Below, piece by piece: positions 24,172 to 33,285 of a stretch of DNA of 36,416 bases. A program made the position numbers and the translations under genes. The notes under the pieces are model-generated. The model worked only from the letters and a program-made list of their open reading frames with translations, ran no database searches and was not told where the DNA came from. Numbering within the stretch: position 1 is the stretch's first letter; each line of letters begins with the position of its first letter. The stretch comes from an uncultured Bacilli bacterium (GTDB lineage: Bacteria; Bacillota_I; Bacilli_A; RF39; UBA660): assembly GCA_934090935.1 (NCBI GenBank), contig CAKOKD010000011.1:1-36416 (forward strand), in the 5' to 3' direction.

Positions 24172-25107
24172 ATGAAAAAAAGACAAGAGATATACGATTT
24201 ATATTGGTATTTTGCATATGAAAGACAAAACATTTTCTTAAAGAAATTGGAAGGCAAACCATATCCGTGGACTGATGATCCAATTTTAAAGGAATATAAA
24301 TTTTGTAATTCCTATCGCGTCAATGACAGAGTAAGCCAATATTTACTAAAAAATATAATATATAATGGAAAAACTTATACCGATGAAGATATGCTATTTA
24401 GAATAGTTTTATTTAAAATTTTTAATTTAGAATCGACATGGGAACTTTTAAACAACCATTTTGGAGATATAAAGCTTAAAACTTTTGATCAACTTGCTTA
24501 TTCAAAGGTTTTAACAACTGCACATGATAATGGAATAAAAATCTATAATGATGCTTATATAAGCTGTGCAAATAAAGCTTTTGGGTATGATAAAAAACAT
24601 GATAATCATTTAGCTTTACTAAATAAAATGTTTATAATCGATAGAATGCAAGATAAAATTCTTAAGTGCAAAACTATGAAAGAAGCTTTTGATATTTTAA
24701 AAAGTTATCCCTTAATCGGTTCATTTTTAGCATATCAACTCATAACGGATATCAATTATAGCAATATTACTTCCTTTACAGAATCCGAGTTTACAGTACC
24801 AGGTCCAGGTTCAATTAGAGGAATCAACAAGTGTTTTGAATCAATTGGGAATATGACCTATGAGGACATAATTTTTTATATGTATAATCATCAAGCTGAA
24901 GAGTTTAAAAGACTTAATCTAGATTTTAAGAGAATAGGTAATAGACCTTTAGAATTAATAGATTGTCAAAACATCTTTTGTGAACTTGATAAATATTTAA
25001 GAGTAAAAGTGCCTTCTTTAAAATCAAATCGAGTAAAGATAAAAAAACATTATAAACCGAAATCTGAAAGAATCAATTACATGTATCCACCTAAATGGAA
25101 TATATGA
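24172..25107 (+). CDS. DNA base hypermodification family protein (5-hmdU kinase helical/aGPT-pyrophosphorylase-like)
   Basis: A 311-residue helical protein. It carries YWYFAYERQNIFLKK, PWTDDPILKEYKFCNSYRVNDRVSQYLL, LFRIVLFKIFNLESTWELL and a later GSFLAYQLITDINYS with FTVPGPGSIRGINKCF. These match the family seen in phages that hypermodify thymine (HMUDK_hel, alpha-glutamyl/putrescinyl thymine pyrophosphorylase), related to helix-hairpin-helix DNA glycosylases. In phages it works with a hydroxymethyluracil kinase. Here no hmdU-forming thymidylate synthase is present; the only other kinase is the zeta-like protein at 20437. The start ATG follows GGAGG. Recognition is from memory of the family pattern. 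Confidence 0.72.
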   Translation: MKKRQEIYDLYWYFAYERQNIFLKKLEGKPYPWTDDPILKEYKFCNSYRVNDRVSQYLLKNIIYNGKTYTDEDMLFRIVLFKIFNLESTWELLNNHFGDIKLKTFDQLAYSKVLTTAHDNGIKIYNDAYISCANKAFGYDKKHDNHLALLNKMFIIDRMQDKILKCKTMKEAFDILKSYPLIGSFLAYQLITDINYSNITSFTESEFTVPGPGSIRGINKCFESIGNMTYEDIIFYMYNHQAEEFKRLNLDFKRIGNRPLELIDCQNIFCELDKYLRVKVPSLKSNRVKIKKHYKPKSERINYMYPPKWNI

Positions 25108-25211
25108 TTTTTGTTAATAACATTAAACTTTTAAACATGTTTTTTAGCATCATGAAAAAACTTCAGGTTCTTTACTTTAAGTTGGCATTTATTTCTTTTA
25201 AAAATATATAA
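25108..25211. other. AT-rich gap before the HAD remnant
   Basis: No gene, promoter or clear hairpin was found. An ATG at 25152 starts a short frame that runs into stops; it may be a decayed beginning of the HAD gene. Confidence 0.4.
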
Positions 25212-25631
25212 ATAAAGTTAAAGGATAAAGGATATATAACTGCAATTGCAACTGGAAGAACAATTCTATCCGCATATGATAGATTAAACAACATTCCTTG
25301 TGTTAATTATATTATTCCTGATAATGGATCTAAAATATATGATGTGGATAAAGGCGTATTTATCCATAATCTGTTGATTTCTAAAAGCATTGTATCAAGT
25401 ATAATTGATCTATTTGATGAAACATTTAAATATATTGAAATATGTAGTAACGGCAAAGGATATAGATATTTAAAAACGACGGATAAAACGAGCGAATTCA
25501 TCAAAAATTATAATGATAAACAGAAGCTTATTGATGATATTGATGAAGTAGATCATATTGAATATCATTTATTAATAATGAATGCACTTTTAAGATGTAC
25601 GAATATAAGTCTTCCAAATATAAATATTTAG
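25212..25631 (+). pseudogene. Remnant of a Cof-type HAD phosphatase gene
   Basis: An open frame without start codon reads KLKDKGYITAIATGRT, then NYIIPDNGSKIYD, and continues through cap-domain-like sequence to a TAG at 25629. LKxKGxxxAIATGR followed by NGxxIY is the middle of Cof-family sugar-phosphatases. The N-terminal motif with the nucleophile (DLDGTL) and the C-terminal GDxxND motif are missing; a TAA at 25209 precedes the frame. The GTG at 25344 could start only a fragment. It is a decayed gene between the hypermodification protein and the ankyrin protein. Confidence 0.75.
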
Positions 25632-25766
25632 GAGTAATTGACTTTTTAAAAGAATATTTAAATGAGCAGTAACCTATATTCAAAAGAAATTTGATGTATA
25701 AGAATATATTGTTTAATCCAAGTAAGTATATTATAATATTTTATAGTTAGTGGGGCGTTTTGATTG
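25632..25766. other. Gap between HAD remnant and ankyrin gene
   Basis: AT-rich; may hold further HAD decay products and the ankyrin promoter (TATAAT-like words around 25730-25745). No distinct feature seen. Confidence 0.4.
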
Positions 25767-28415
25767 ATGAAAAAAATTGATTATAGAAAGATATTCACTC
25801 AACTATTAAAAGAATATCCTCATGATCTTGATAAAATTGAAAAAGTTCAAATTGATGCTAAAACTCATGGAAGTGATATTTCCTTAAGTTTTGAAGATAT
25901 AATAAAAAGTAGTATTTGGTCGGTAAATGAAATGATACGATTATTGATATTTTTTGGATACGATAAATATGATCATTTCTTACAATTTATAAATGAAGAT
26001 GGTACTTTAATTGAGTTAAGTGATTATGAATATTTGATAAAATTTGGCATGTTAAATGGATTTTCCGCTTTGATGAAAACATATCAAAATGGTAGACTTT
26101 TTATGAAAGAAATACACATGAAAAATTGTATAGATGAAAGTGCAAAAAACAATAGATATTTAAAAGTTCTTGCCACGATTAAAAGAGAATGCAAAGATAA
26201 GGATAAAAGTTCATTTATAAGAGTTGTTTTAAAATATTTACCAGAAAATATGTTAAAAGATTTAAGTATATTTATAATTGATTCTAAAGATATAAGATTA
26301 ATAAAAAAATATATTGATTATATTGACGTAGATTTTTATTTAAAAGAGGCAGCAGCAACCGGTAAAATAGATATAGTAAAATTGTTTTTGTCTCATGGAG
26401 CAAAGAAGGAACATTTAATCAATTCAATAATACCTAGTGAGTATTCTCCAATTGAGGTAGCAATTTCTAATAATGATTATAAAATGGTGAAGTTTATAAA
26501 TGAAAATGGAATACATGACAATAAAACAAGACTTGCTTCAATACTTGAGTTCGCTACTAAATTTGAATGTAAAAAATATTATTGTTATAATATTATGAAA
26601 GTTTGCTTATGCAACAATGAATATTCATTTGACATCTATAATATTCCTGAAAGTTTAAAAATCAGATCAAAAATAGTTGATTTCATTTTTGACAATATGG
26701 ATAATTTAGAAATTATAAACTATAACTATTTAATAGCTTATACGCTTATGGTAAGAGATTTAACGCTTTTTAAAAAATATTCTGGATTTGTTGATGAACG
26801 TAAATCGATTAACATATCTTACTTGTTTGATATCTATTTTGCTTTTCATCGAGATCAAGATGAAAGATTTATTATTCCTTTTCTAGACTTTGTTAAATCG
26901 TTAAATAATAAATATGATGCTTATTCAAAACTGCTTGACTATTATGTAGAAAATATAGTTAAACCTTCAAAAGTATTCTTCAGTGATGCTTTTAACGAAG
27001 AACTATTAAAAAGAATTCCTATAGAAAAAAGAAAAGATATTTGTCTTGTACCATATTGTAAAAATTTAACTTCATTGAATGTTTTATTAAAGCTTGGATA
27101 CGATATAAACCAAAGGGATGACGATAATAAATCCATATTATTTCATCTATTAAGTGATAAAAGTGATATATCTGATATTGAAATGGAATTATTTAAATAT
27201 CTAGTTAAAAATGCAGACGTTTCTATTCGTGATAATAATAATAAGACAGCTCTTTATTATGCTATGCAAAAATTTAATACAAGAAATGAATTTTCTTTTG
27301 CTGATAGAAAACACAAAGTAAAGGTAAGAACCAATTTAGAAAAAGCTGTAGGTATTTTAATATCCAAAATGGAAAAAGCTGATGTATGCAATGAAGACAT
27401 TAAAACTGTTTTGGAAGGAAGAATGGAAGCTTTCAGTGAATATGGAGATATGATATATTTAGAATGCGTATATGAACATCACAAGGATTTATTTGATGCT
27501 TTGCTTGATAAAGGTTTTCATCTAAGCGATAAGATGTTAAAAAAGATATTTGATTCTATTTATCCAAAAGAACACTTAGGATTGGATAAAATAATAGATT
27601 TGGATAAAACTAAAGAATATTTATATACAAAACTGGATAGAAATAATGAGATACAAGTTTTAAATATAGAAGAGGAGTTTAATGATCTTGAAAACCTTAC
27701 AGAATATGGAAAACTTACCTTTGCTGAATTTATAACAAGATTAAAAGAATTTAATAATAAAATAGTTAGTCTTAAGGAGTTTTATGAACTCAGCATAAAA
27801 AATAAATTCAATCCAGAAAGGTATTTAGAATATGCTAAAGAAAAATATTATACAGTTTATGATAATTTGGATGGTTATTTATTATTAATTATCATCATAG
27901 GTTTAAAAAAATTTGGCGATGATAAATTAGCGGATATGTTAGAAGCCTTACCTAACTATAATCTAAATAGTTTTGTTGAAGGAGCGAATATTGATCTTTA
28001 TATAGAAGATTACATAGCTCAAGTATCAGATGTCATTGGAGTAGATGATGAAGGAAAACCGATATATGATATAAATCGTTTTAAGAGATGCAAAATCGAA
28101 GAAAAAGAATATGGTAGAATAAGTTTTACTGGCACTTTAGTTCAATATGCTATTTTAAAAGATAACTTGGAGTTGGTTAAATTGCTTCAAAAACGAGGTG
28201 CATCTTTGACATTGTTTATAGATGGATGCAGTCATACTTGGGATTATGTAAATTCAAAAGAAATGAAGGATTATTTGGAATCCGTTATTGGAGATGAATA
28301 CTTAAGCACTCTTGATGAAGAAGAAAAAGCATACTATTTAAGTCTATTTGATCAACAGTTTGATGCTGATGGAGAAAAACCAGTTAGATTAACTTTAGGA
28401 CGTTCAGAGGATTAA
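25767..28415 (+). CDS. Large ankyrin-repeat protein
   Basis: An 882-residue cytoplasmic helical repeat protein. Typical ankyrin units are visible: AAATGKIDIVKLFLSHGA, SPIEVAISNNDYKMVKFINENG, LNVLLKLGYDINQRDDD, YLVKNADVSIRDNNNKTALYYAM, and near the end VQYAILKDNLELVKLLQKRGA. The spacing is irregular, so other parts are helical but degenerate. No catalytic domain was recognised. ATG 25767 is used; a TTG lies one codon before. The terminator at 28402 closes it. Such proteins usually act as binding scaffolds, some as toxins or effectors; the partner is unknown. Confidence 0.85.
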   Translation: MKKIDYRKIFTQLLKEYPHDLDKIEKVQIDAKTHGSDISLSFEDIIKSSIWSVNEMIRLLIFFGYDKYDHFLQFINEDGTLIELSDYEYLIKFGMLNGFSALMKTYQNGRLFMKEIHMKNCIDESAKNNRYLKVLATIKRECKDKDKSSFIRVVLKYLPENMLKDLSIFIIDSKDIRLIKKYIDYIDVDFYLKEAAATGKIDIVKLFLSHGAKKEHLINSIIPSEYSPIEVAISNNDYKMVKFINENGIHDNKTRLASILEFATKFECKKYYCYNIMKVCLCNNEYSFDIYNIPESLKIRSKIVDFIFDNMDNLEIINYNYLIAYTLMVRDLTLFKKYSGFVDERKSINISYLFDIYFAFHRDQDERFIIPFLDFVKSLNNKYDAYSKLLDYYVENIVKPSKVFFSDAFNEELLKRIPIEKRKDICLVPYCKNLTSLNVLLKLGYDINQRDDDNKSILFHLLSDKSDISDIEMELFKYLVKNADVSIRDNNNKTALYYAMQKFNTRNEFSFADRKHKVKVRTNLEKAVGILISKMEKADVCNEDIKTVLEGRMEAFSEYGDMIYLECVYEHHKDLFDALLDKGFHLSDKMLKKIFDSIYPKEHLGLDKIIDLDKTKEYLYTKLDRNNEIQVLNIEEEFNDLENLTEYGKLTFAEFITRLKEFNNKIVSLKEFYELSIKNKFNPERYLEYAKEKYYTVYDNLDGYLLLIIIIGLKKFGDDKLADMLEALPNYNLNSFVEGANIDLYIEDYIAQVSDVIGVDDEGKPIYDINRFKRCKIEEKEYGRISFTGTLVQYAILKDNLELVKLLQKRGASLTLFIDGCSHTWDYVNSKEMKDYLESVIGDEYLSTLDEEEKAYYLSLFDQQFDADGEKPVRLTLGRSED

Positions 28416-28430
28416 CCCTGAACATTTTTT
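28402..28430 (+). terminator. Terminator after the ankyrin gene
   Basis: GTTCAGAGG at 28402-28410 pairs with CCCTGAAC at 28416-28423 (one bulged A), then TTTTTT. The left arm lies in the last codons of the gene. Confidence 0.75.
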
Positions 28431-28472
28431 AATGAAAAAGTTTTCCAGTTTTCTAAATATAAACTATTATGA

Positions 28473-28509
28473 TATAATTTTATTGATATTTTAAAATCTT
28501 TTGAAAGGA
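28473..28509 (+). promoter_or_regulatory. -10 box and ribosome binding site deciding the start of the serine hydrolase gene
   Basis: TATAAT at 28473-28478. AAAGGAG at 28503-28509 lies 9 bases before TTG 28519, which is therefore the likely start codon; the TTG at 28501 overlaps the ribosome binding site. Confidence 0.55.
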
Positions 28510-28518
28510 GCATATTAT

Positions 28519-29461
28519 TTGTTTAATATAGAGGATATAACTAAAAATAAAGATATAATTAAGAAAAAACATGTAAGTCTAAACCTTGATAGCGTATTTC
28601 TTGAACAAAATGGAAATATAGAAAAACGCTTTTACAAGGATGAATTTCTTCATGAAGTAAGGAGCTGCGCCAAAATACTGGTTGCTTTTGCAATCGGAAT
28701 AGCAATCGATAAAGGTCTTGCAATTTCCGGGGGGGGGAAAGATATTATCAATAGACACTAAAGTCTATCCAACAATCAAAGATGTGATAAATGTTACAAA
28801 CGTGAATAATCTCGATAAAATAAAAAAATGGACAATTAAAGATTTGCTTACCCATACTACTGGTTATGAATCTCAGATGATGTCGGAAAAATATATAGAA
28901 GATATTGATAAATTTCATCTTTTAGACTATGCTTTAAACTATGATATTCCATATGAAGTGGGAAAACGTTATGCATACAACAACGTTGAGCCTTTCATTT
29001 TATCTGTCTTTTTTTCAGAAGCGTTTAATGAAAATTTAAAGGATTTTATTGATGAAAATATATTTAAAAAATTAGGAATTTATGAATATAGATGGGATAA
29101 CTACGGAAAATATTGCCCAGGAGCTACGGGATTATATTTAAAACATTCAGATTTTCATAAAATAGGTGAATTATTGCTTAATGATGGTAAATATAATGGT
29201 ATCCAAGTTGTTCCAAGCCTTTGGATAAAAGAGATGTGCTCAATCAAAATAAAAACCCCATCGCTTTATAAACCAGAAAGAGTATTACCAAAGATAGGAG
29301 CAGGTTATTTCACTTTTATATCAAGAGATGGTTATATTTTTAGAGATGGATCAAATGGACAATACATCATTTTGAATAAAGAAAAAAACTTGTTGATAAC
29401 TATCATGTCAACGGAACAAAATATGAGATATGTTACGGAAATATTAAGAGGTTTAATATAA
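28519..29461 (+). pseudogene. Serine hydrolase (beta-lactamase family), out of frame at a G9 tract; probably phase-variable
   Basis: The gene starts at TTG 28519 and encodes SxxK as S49-C-A-K52 in RSCAKILVAFAIGIAIDKG, the active-site helix of class C beta-lactamase-like hydrolases. At 28729-28737 nine G follow, and the frame ends at TAA 28759. From just after the tract the other frame is open to 29461 and continues the same protein: KILSIDTKVYP, WTIKDLLTHTTGY, RYAYNN (the Tyr-x-Asn motif) and DGSNGQYIILN. Removal of one G (or gain of two) joins the two halves in frame through Ser-Gly-Gly-Gly-Lys into a product of about 313 residues. So the gene is OFF here. There is no other damage. Function when ON: esterase, D-Ala carboxypeptidase or peptidase of this family. 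Confidence 0.85.
28729..28737 (+). repeat. G9 homopolymer tract inside a coding sequence
   Basis: Nine G in AT-rich DNA, encoding Gly as GGG GGG although the rest of the gene uses mostly GGA/GGT. It sits exactly at the frame break between the two halves of the serine hydrolase. Confidence 0.9.
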
Positions 29462-29566
29462 AAAGAGCTACGGGTAAATAATCAATCATTAAAATTGCTT
29501 ATATCATGGAAAAAACAAAAAAAATATAGTATAATTTTTAACGTATTTAGTTGAGGAGTAAAAATC

Positions 29567-31285
29567 ATGAAAAAGAAAAATAGTAATCTAAAAATATTGC
29601 TTAGTTATTATAAAAGACATAAAATTCTATGCATATTAGTAATCATTTTAAACCTTAGTTTTGCCGGTTTATCATTGTTATCACCGATATACGAAGGTAA
29701 AATATTGAGTTATTTTGGAGATTTCAATAAAAATAAAATATTAAAATTTTCTATATATCTTGTTATACTAAAAATTGTAATAGAAATTGTTATTAATTTA
29801 TGGTCAAGAGTAATTTTAAAATTAAACGGAAAAGTAAATTTAGATTTAAAAAGTGATATGTTAAATAGTTTAACCAGCTTTGAGGTTAAAAACTTTGATA
29901 ATACTAATTCAGGAATTTTCATATCCAGATTGAATAAGGATACAACAGAATTATCTGAATTGTATGATTATGTAACAGATGATCTATCTGGAGTAATACT
30001 AAATGTCAGCTTTATAATTTATGTATTTTTTCTTAACTTCTATTTAGGTTTATATCTTGTTTTAAATGTAATAATTTCATATCTTTTGACCTCTAGAAAA
30101 TTGTTTTATTATAAAAGAACAAAAAAGGATTATAAAGAAAAAGATGAAAAAATGGTTGGATTATATACCGATTTGATAAGAGGAATTAGAGAGATCAAAA
30201 ACCTTAATTTAAAGTCTGTAATGTTAAAAAATATGAATGAAAAACAAAAAGAAACTATAAAAGCTGAAATAAAAACCATACATACAAGAAGAACATGGAC
30301 TAGATGGATTCAAGCCTTTCAACATATATTGGATTTCCTATTTATATTATTATCAGTTTATTTTATTACGATAAATAAATTAGAAATCAGTTCATTTTTA
30401 ATCATAATTCTTTATAAAAATAAAGTATTGAATTTGATAGATTTTATCTCCGAAATTCGAGAAAAATTGGCTGATGGAAAAGTATCTGCAGAAAGAGTTT
30501 TCAATATCATAAGTTATAAGTCATTTTCTAAGGAAGAATTTGGAAACTTAGAAGTAGATAATTTAAAAGGTTCAATTGAATTTAAAAATGTAAGTTTTAA
30601 ATATGATTCTAATGACTTATTTTCAAATCTTAATTTTAAAATAGATTGTAATAAGATGATTGCCATAGTCGGTAGAAGTGGTGAAGGAAAGTCTACGATA
30701 TTAAAACTTATAAGTAAAAACTATAAAGTAACATCTGGAGAGATATTGATAGATGGCTATAACATAAATGATCTATCCGAGGAAACTCTAAGAAAAAATA
30801 TATCTGTTGTATCTCAATCTCCTTATATTTTCAATCTTTCAATAAGGGATAATATTAGGTTAGCAAATAAAACCGCTACAGATGAAGAGATAGAAAACGT
30901 TTGTAAATCATGTCAATTACATGATGTTATTATGGAATTGCAGGATGGTTATGACACTTTAGTAGGAGAAAACGGAGTAGTATTAAGTGGTGGTCAAAAG
31001 CAAAGATTAGCGATTGCACGAGCATTGATAAGAGAATCAAAAATAATATTATTTGACGAAGCAACAAGTTCTTTAGATAATGAAAATCAAGAAAAAATCA
31101 AAAACATAATTAAAGATTTATCTAAAGATCATACTGTTATAATTGTTGCTCATAGATTAAGCACAATAATCGATGCGGATTGCATTTTTGTTTTAGATGA
31201 TCATCACATAAGTGATAACGGAACTCATAAAGAATTAATAAAAAAATGTATAGAATATAAAAAATTATATGAAATCGAAAATTAG
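29567..31285 (+). CDS. ABC exporter, fused permease and ATPase
   Basis: A 572-residue half-transporter of the multidrug/peptide exporter type. Residues about 1-300 form the ABC_membrane domain with several helices. The ATPase has Walker A GRSGEGKST, Q-loop in VSQSPYIF, signature LSGGQKQRLAIARAL, Walker B IILFDEATSSLD and the switch His in VIIVAHRLSTI. It works as a homodimer in the membrane or with an unseen partner; the next gene encodes a membrane-anchored XRE regulator. The start has GAGGAG. All motifs are intact. Substrate unknown. Confidence 0.93.
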   Translation: MKKKNSNLKILLSYYKRHKILCILVIILNLSFAGLSLLSPIYEGKILSYFGDFNKNKILKFSIYLVILKIVIEIVINLWSRVILKLNGKVNLDLKSDMLNSLTSFEVKNFDNTNSGIFISRLNKDTTELSELYDYVTDDLSGVILNVSFIIYVFFLNFYLGLYLVLNVIISYLLTSRKLFYYKRTKKDYKEKDEKMVGLYTDLIRGIREIKNLNLKSVMLKNMNEKQKETIKAEIKTIHTRRTWTRWIQAFQHILDFLFILLSVYFITINKLEISSFLIIILYKNKVLNLIDFISEIREKLADGKVSAERVFNIISYKSFSKEEFGNLEVDNLKGSIEFKNVSFKYDSNDLFSNLNFKIDCNKMIAIVGRSGEGKSTILKLISKNYKVTSGEILIDGYNINDLSEETLRKNISVVSQSPYIFNLSIRDNIRLANKTATDEEIENVCKSCQLHDVIMELQDGYDTLVGENGVVLSGGQKQRLAIARALIRESKIILFDEATSSLDNENQEKIKNIIKDLSKDHTVIIVAHRLSTIIDADCIFVLDDHHISDNGTHKELIKKCIEYKKLYEIEN

Positions 31286-31310
31286 TTATTAATAGTATAG
31301 TCAATAATAA

Positions 31311-31316
31311 TTGACA
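31311..31316 (+). promoter_or_regulatory. -35 box upstream of the XRE gene
   Basis: A perfect TTGACA at 31311-31316 in the 97-bp gap between the ABC and XRE genes. A convincing -10 at 17 bp is missing; TTAATA words occur at about 19-21 bp. The promoter may need an activator. Confidence 0.35.
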
Positions 31317-31382
31317 AATTAAACCATCGGTGTGTGTTAATATTTCAATATAATTGATAATATATCTTTAGGAAGTGAGAAA

Positions 31383-32582
31383 ATGAATCAGGATAAAATT
31401 GGTAAATTTATCGCTAAATTAAGAAAAGAAAAGAATATGACTCAAGGCGAACTCGCTGAAAAGATAGGCGTAAGCATAAATGCGGTAAGCAAATGGGAAA
31501 GAGGTTTAAACTTTCCCGATGTTTCATTATATAAAAAAATATGTGATGAATTGAATGTAAGTATTGAAGAATTAATCAATGGTGAAAAAAATCTTAAACA
31601 GACATCCAATGAAAATAAAACTATAGTATCAAAAAAGAAAACAAAAAAGATACTAACTATATTGGCAACTATCTTATTTATAACCTTAATTTTAACAGTA
31701 TTTTATAATCTAAAATTAAAGATTAACTTAGTTAATGACTCTGATTACTTATATGAAGAGACTTTAAATTTCATTAAAGAAAAAGAATTTGCCGAAAATC
31801 CTGATTCAAAATATAAAGATTTCAATGTCTTCTATAGTTATCATGGATTTGGAATAGAAAAGAACAATAATTATAAATATGTATATATGTGGCTATTTGA
31901 TAAAAGTTTTTACATAGAAGATGATGAATATGGTGGAGCATTAGCAGTATCTTCTGGAAGTTCAATGCCTTTAAAAGCGGTATTTAAAGACAATAATTTA
32001 CAAACTATAGTTTATCCAAAGGATGGAAATGAATACGTATCTTCAATAAAAGAAATGTTTCCAGGCATAATAAGATACCAAGTTCTTAATTTTGATAAAG
32101 AAAAAAATATCAACAAACTTTCTAATGAAGTGGAAAACAAGAAAAACATATATTATAATTACTTAAGTTTAGATATGGCTAAACTAACAATGGAAGATTT
32201 AGAATACAACAATTTAATATTTTCGATTGAATATAGGAATAATAAATGCAATGTTCCTGTAAAGTTAAATATATTAAAAAATAATAAATATTCTTTAAAT
32301 ACTGAGTATAGATCTTGTAAAAAGGACCAAGTTTGTACTTCAATTTTACAATATACTTCTTCTATTGAAGGAAATTATGAATTTGATATCATGGAGATAG
32401 TAAGACATAGTGTTGATGCTAACAACTATCAATACAATGATGACTCTACATTGGAATATGTAATTTATTCCGGAAAAGGACATAAATTTATTACAGATAG
32501 AAACAATAGATATTTAACTGAATTTATAGATTCAATTGGTGTGGATTTAAAACAATGTGCTAAACCAAGTTATGATGATTAA
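31383..32582 (+). CDS. Membrane-anchored XRE-family regulator
   Basis: A 399-residue protein. Residues about 4-62 are a Cro/C1-type HTH (IGKFIAKLRKEKNMTQGELAEKIGVS and AVSKWERG). One membrane helix lies at about 88-108 (TILATILFITLILTVFYNL). The remaining 290 residues should be outside the cell and are unassigned, with two possible disulfides in the last third. The layout fits a one-component transmembrane sensor that controls nearby genes, perhaps the ABC exporter upstream; regulatory targets are inferred. The start has AGGAAGTGAG. Confidence 0.87.
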   Translation: MNQDKIGKFIAKLRKEKNMTQGELAEKIGVSINAVSKWERGLNFPDVSLYKKICDELNVSIEELINGEKNLKQTSNENKTIVSKKKTKKILTILATILFITLILTVFYNLKLKINLVNDSDYLYEETLNFIKEKEFAENPDSKYKDFNVFYSYHGFGIEKNNNYKYVYMWLFDKSFYIEDDEYGGALAVSSGSSMPLKAVFKDNNLQTIVYPKDGNEYVSSIKEMFPGIIRYQVLNFDKEKNINKLSNEVENKKNIYYNYLSLDMAKLTMEDLEYNNLIFSIEYRNNKCNVPVKLNILKNNKYSLNTEYRSCKKDQVCTSILQYTSSIEGNYEFDIMEIVRHSVDANNYQYNDDSTLEYVIYSGKGHKFITDRNNRYLTEFIDSIGVDLKQCAKPSYDD

Positions 32583-32626
32583 TGAGTCTTAAGTAAAAGA
32601 TTTTCAATTAACAAAAAGGTAGAAAT

Positions 32627-32655
32627 TTGACAACATAGACTCTTTTGTGTATACT
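32627..32655 (+). promoter_or_regulatory. Near-consensus promoter of the structured RNA
   Basis: TTGACA at 32627-32632 and TATACT at 32650-32655 with exactly 17 bp between. It is the best sigma-A promoter in the window. The start would be at about 32662. Confidence 0.75.
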
Positions 32656-32661
32656 ATTCAA

Positions 32662-32753
32662 ACAAGTGAGGTATTTGTGAGCTATCTCGGGCATATGCCT
32701 ACACGAACTTTTAAAGTACGGAGTCACGAAATAGTGGTTTACCGTGCTTTTTT
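32662..32753 (+). ncRNA. Structured leader or small RNA with pseudoknot and terminator
   Basis: About 92 bases. Stem 1 pairs 32668-32673 (GAGGTA) with 32683-32688 (TATCTC) around TTTGTGAGC. A second hairpin is the palindrome GGCATATGCC at 32690-32699. CACGAA at 32702-32707 can pair with TTTGTG (32674-32679) in the loop of stem 1, giving an H-type pseudoknot. A terminator hairpin follows at 32714-32753, containing a second CACGAA in its interior. This order, compact pseudoknot then terminator then ribosome binding site of an unknown gene, is that of a riboswitch; a free small RNA is the alternative. It matches no riboswitch class I can name. Confidence 0.55.
32714..32753 (+). terminator. Terminator of the structured RNA
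   Basis: AAGTACGG at 32714-32721 pairs with CCGTGCTT at 32742-32749, with an inner CAC/GTG helix and a T run to 32753. It stands 45 bases before the ATG at 32798, so read-through would be needed for that gene. Confidence 0.75.
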
Positions 32754-32797
32754 ATATTTATACTGGTAATTCGCACTAAAAGAAAGGTTTGAAAAAA

Positions 32798-33235
32798 ATG
32801 GAAAAAAAAGAAATAGGAAGATTTTATGCAATATCATTTGATTCAAAAATTATTGAATTTATTGCATATGACGATAATACAATGAGTTGTCCAACTTTAA
32901 ATATCGATACCTTTGTAAAAATTGAGTTAAAACCAAGATTCCGTTTATGGAATAAAGAAAATCGTTATTATATTTATGATGTTCCATCATATCATTATGG
33001 ACCTTCTCAATTAATAGCAAAATATCATATAAACGGAGATTTATTTGCATATTTAAAAGAAAACGGAATGATTAAGTATAGTAATGATATGGCATACCTA
33101 TATGGATTTGAAGATAAATGTGGATACGATAATTCAAAAAATGGAGGAGTAGGAAGTCCATACAAATGGGCAAAGAAAAAAGGAGCTATACTTACAAAAC
33201 AAAAAAACGGAGATTTTAATTCAAAATATATGTGA
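32798..33235 (+). CDS. Hypothetical protein behind the structured RNA
   Basis: About 145 residues with aromatic-rich beta-type sequence (YYIYDVPSYHYGPSQ) and a basic C-terminus containing KWAKKKGAILTKQ. No family recognised, no membrane helix. The start ATG 32798 is preferred over TTG 32789 because AAAGG at 32783-32787 is 10 bases before the ATG but directly next to the TTG. It is the first gene after the candidate riboswitch/terminator and may be controlled by it. The stop is TGA. Confidence 0.6.
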   Translation: MEKKEIGRFYAISFDSKIIEFIAYDDNTMSCPTLNIDTFVKIELKPRFRLWNKENRYYIYDVPSYHYGPSQLIAKYHINGDLFAYLKENGMIKYSNDMAYLYGFEDKCGYDNSKNGGVGSPYKWAKKKGAILTKQKNGDFNSKYM

Positions 33236-33285
33236 TATAATGATAAAAGGAAATAATAGATAAGAATTTATAAAGGAGATTTGAT

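Noticed and set aside
25307..25504. Minus-strand frame across the HAD remnant
   Set aside because: The + strand frame clearly resembles a HAD protein; the minus frame resembles nothing.
28501..28503. TTG 28501 as start of the serine hydrolase gene
   Set aside because: It overlaps the AAAGGAG site that serves TTG 28519.
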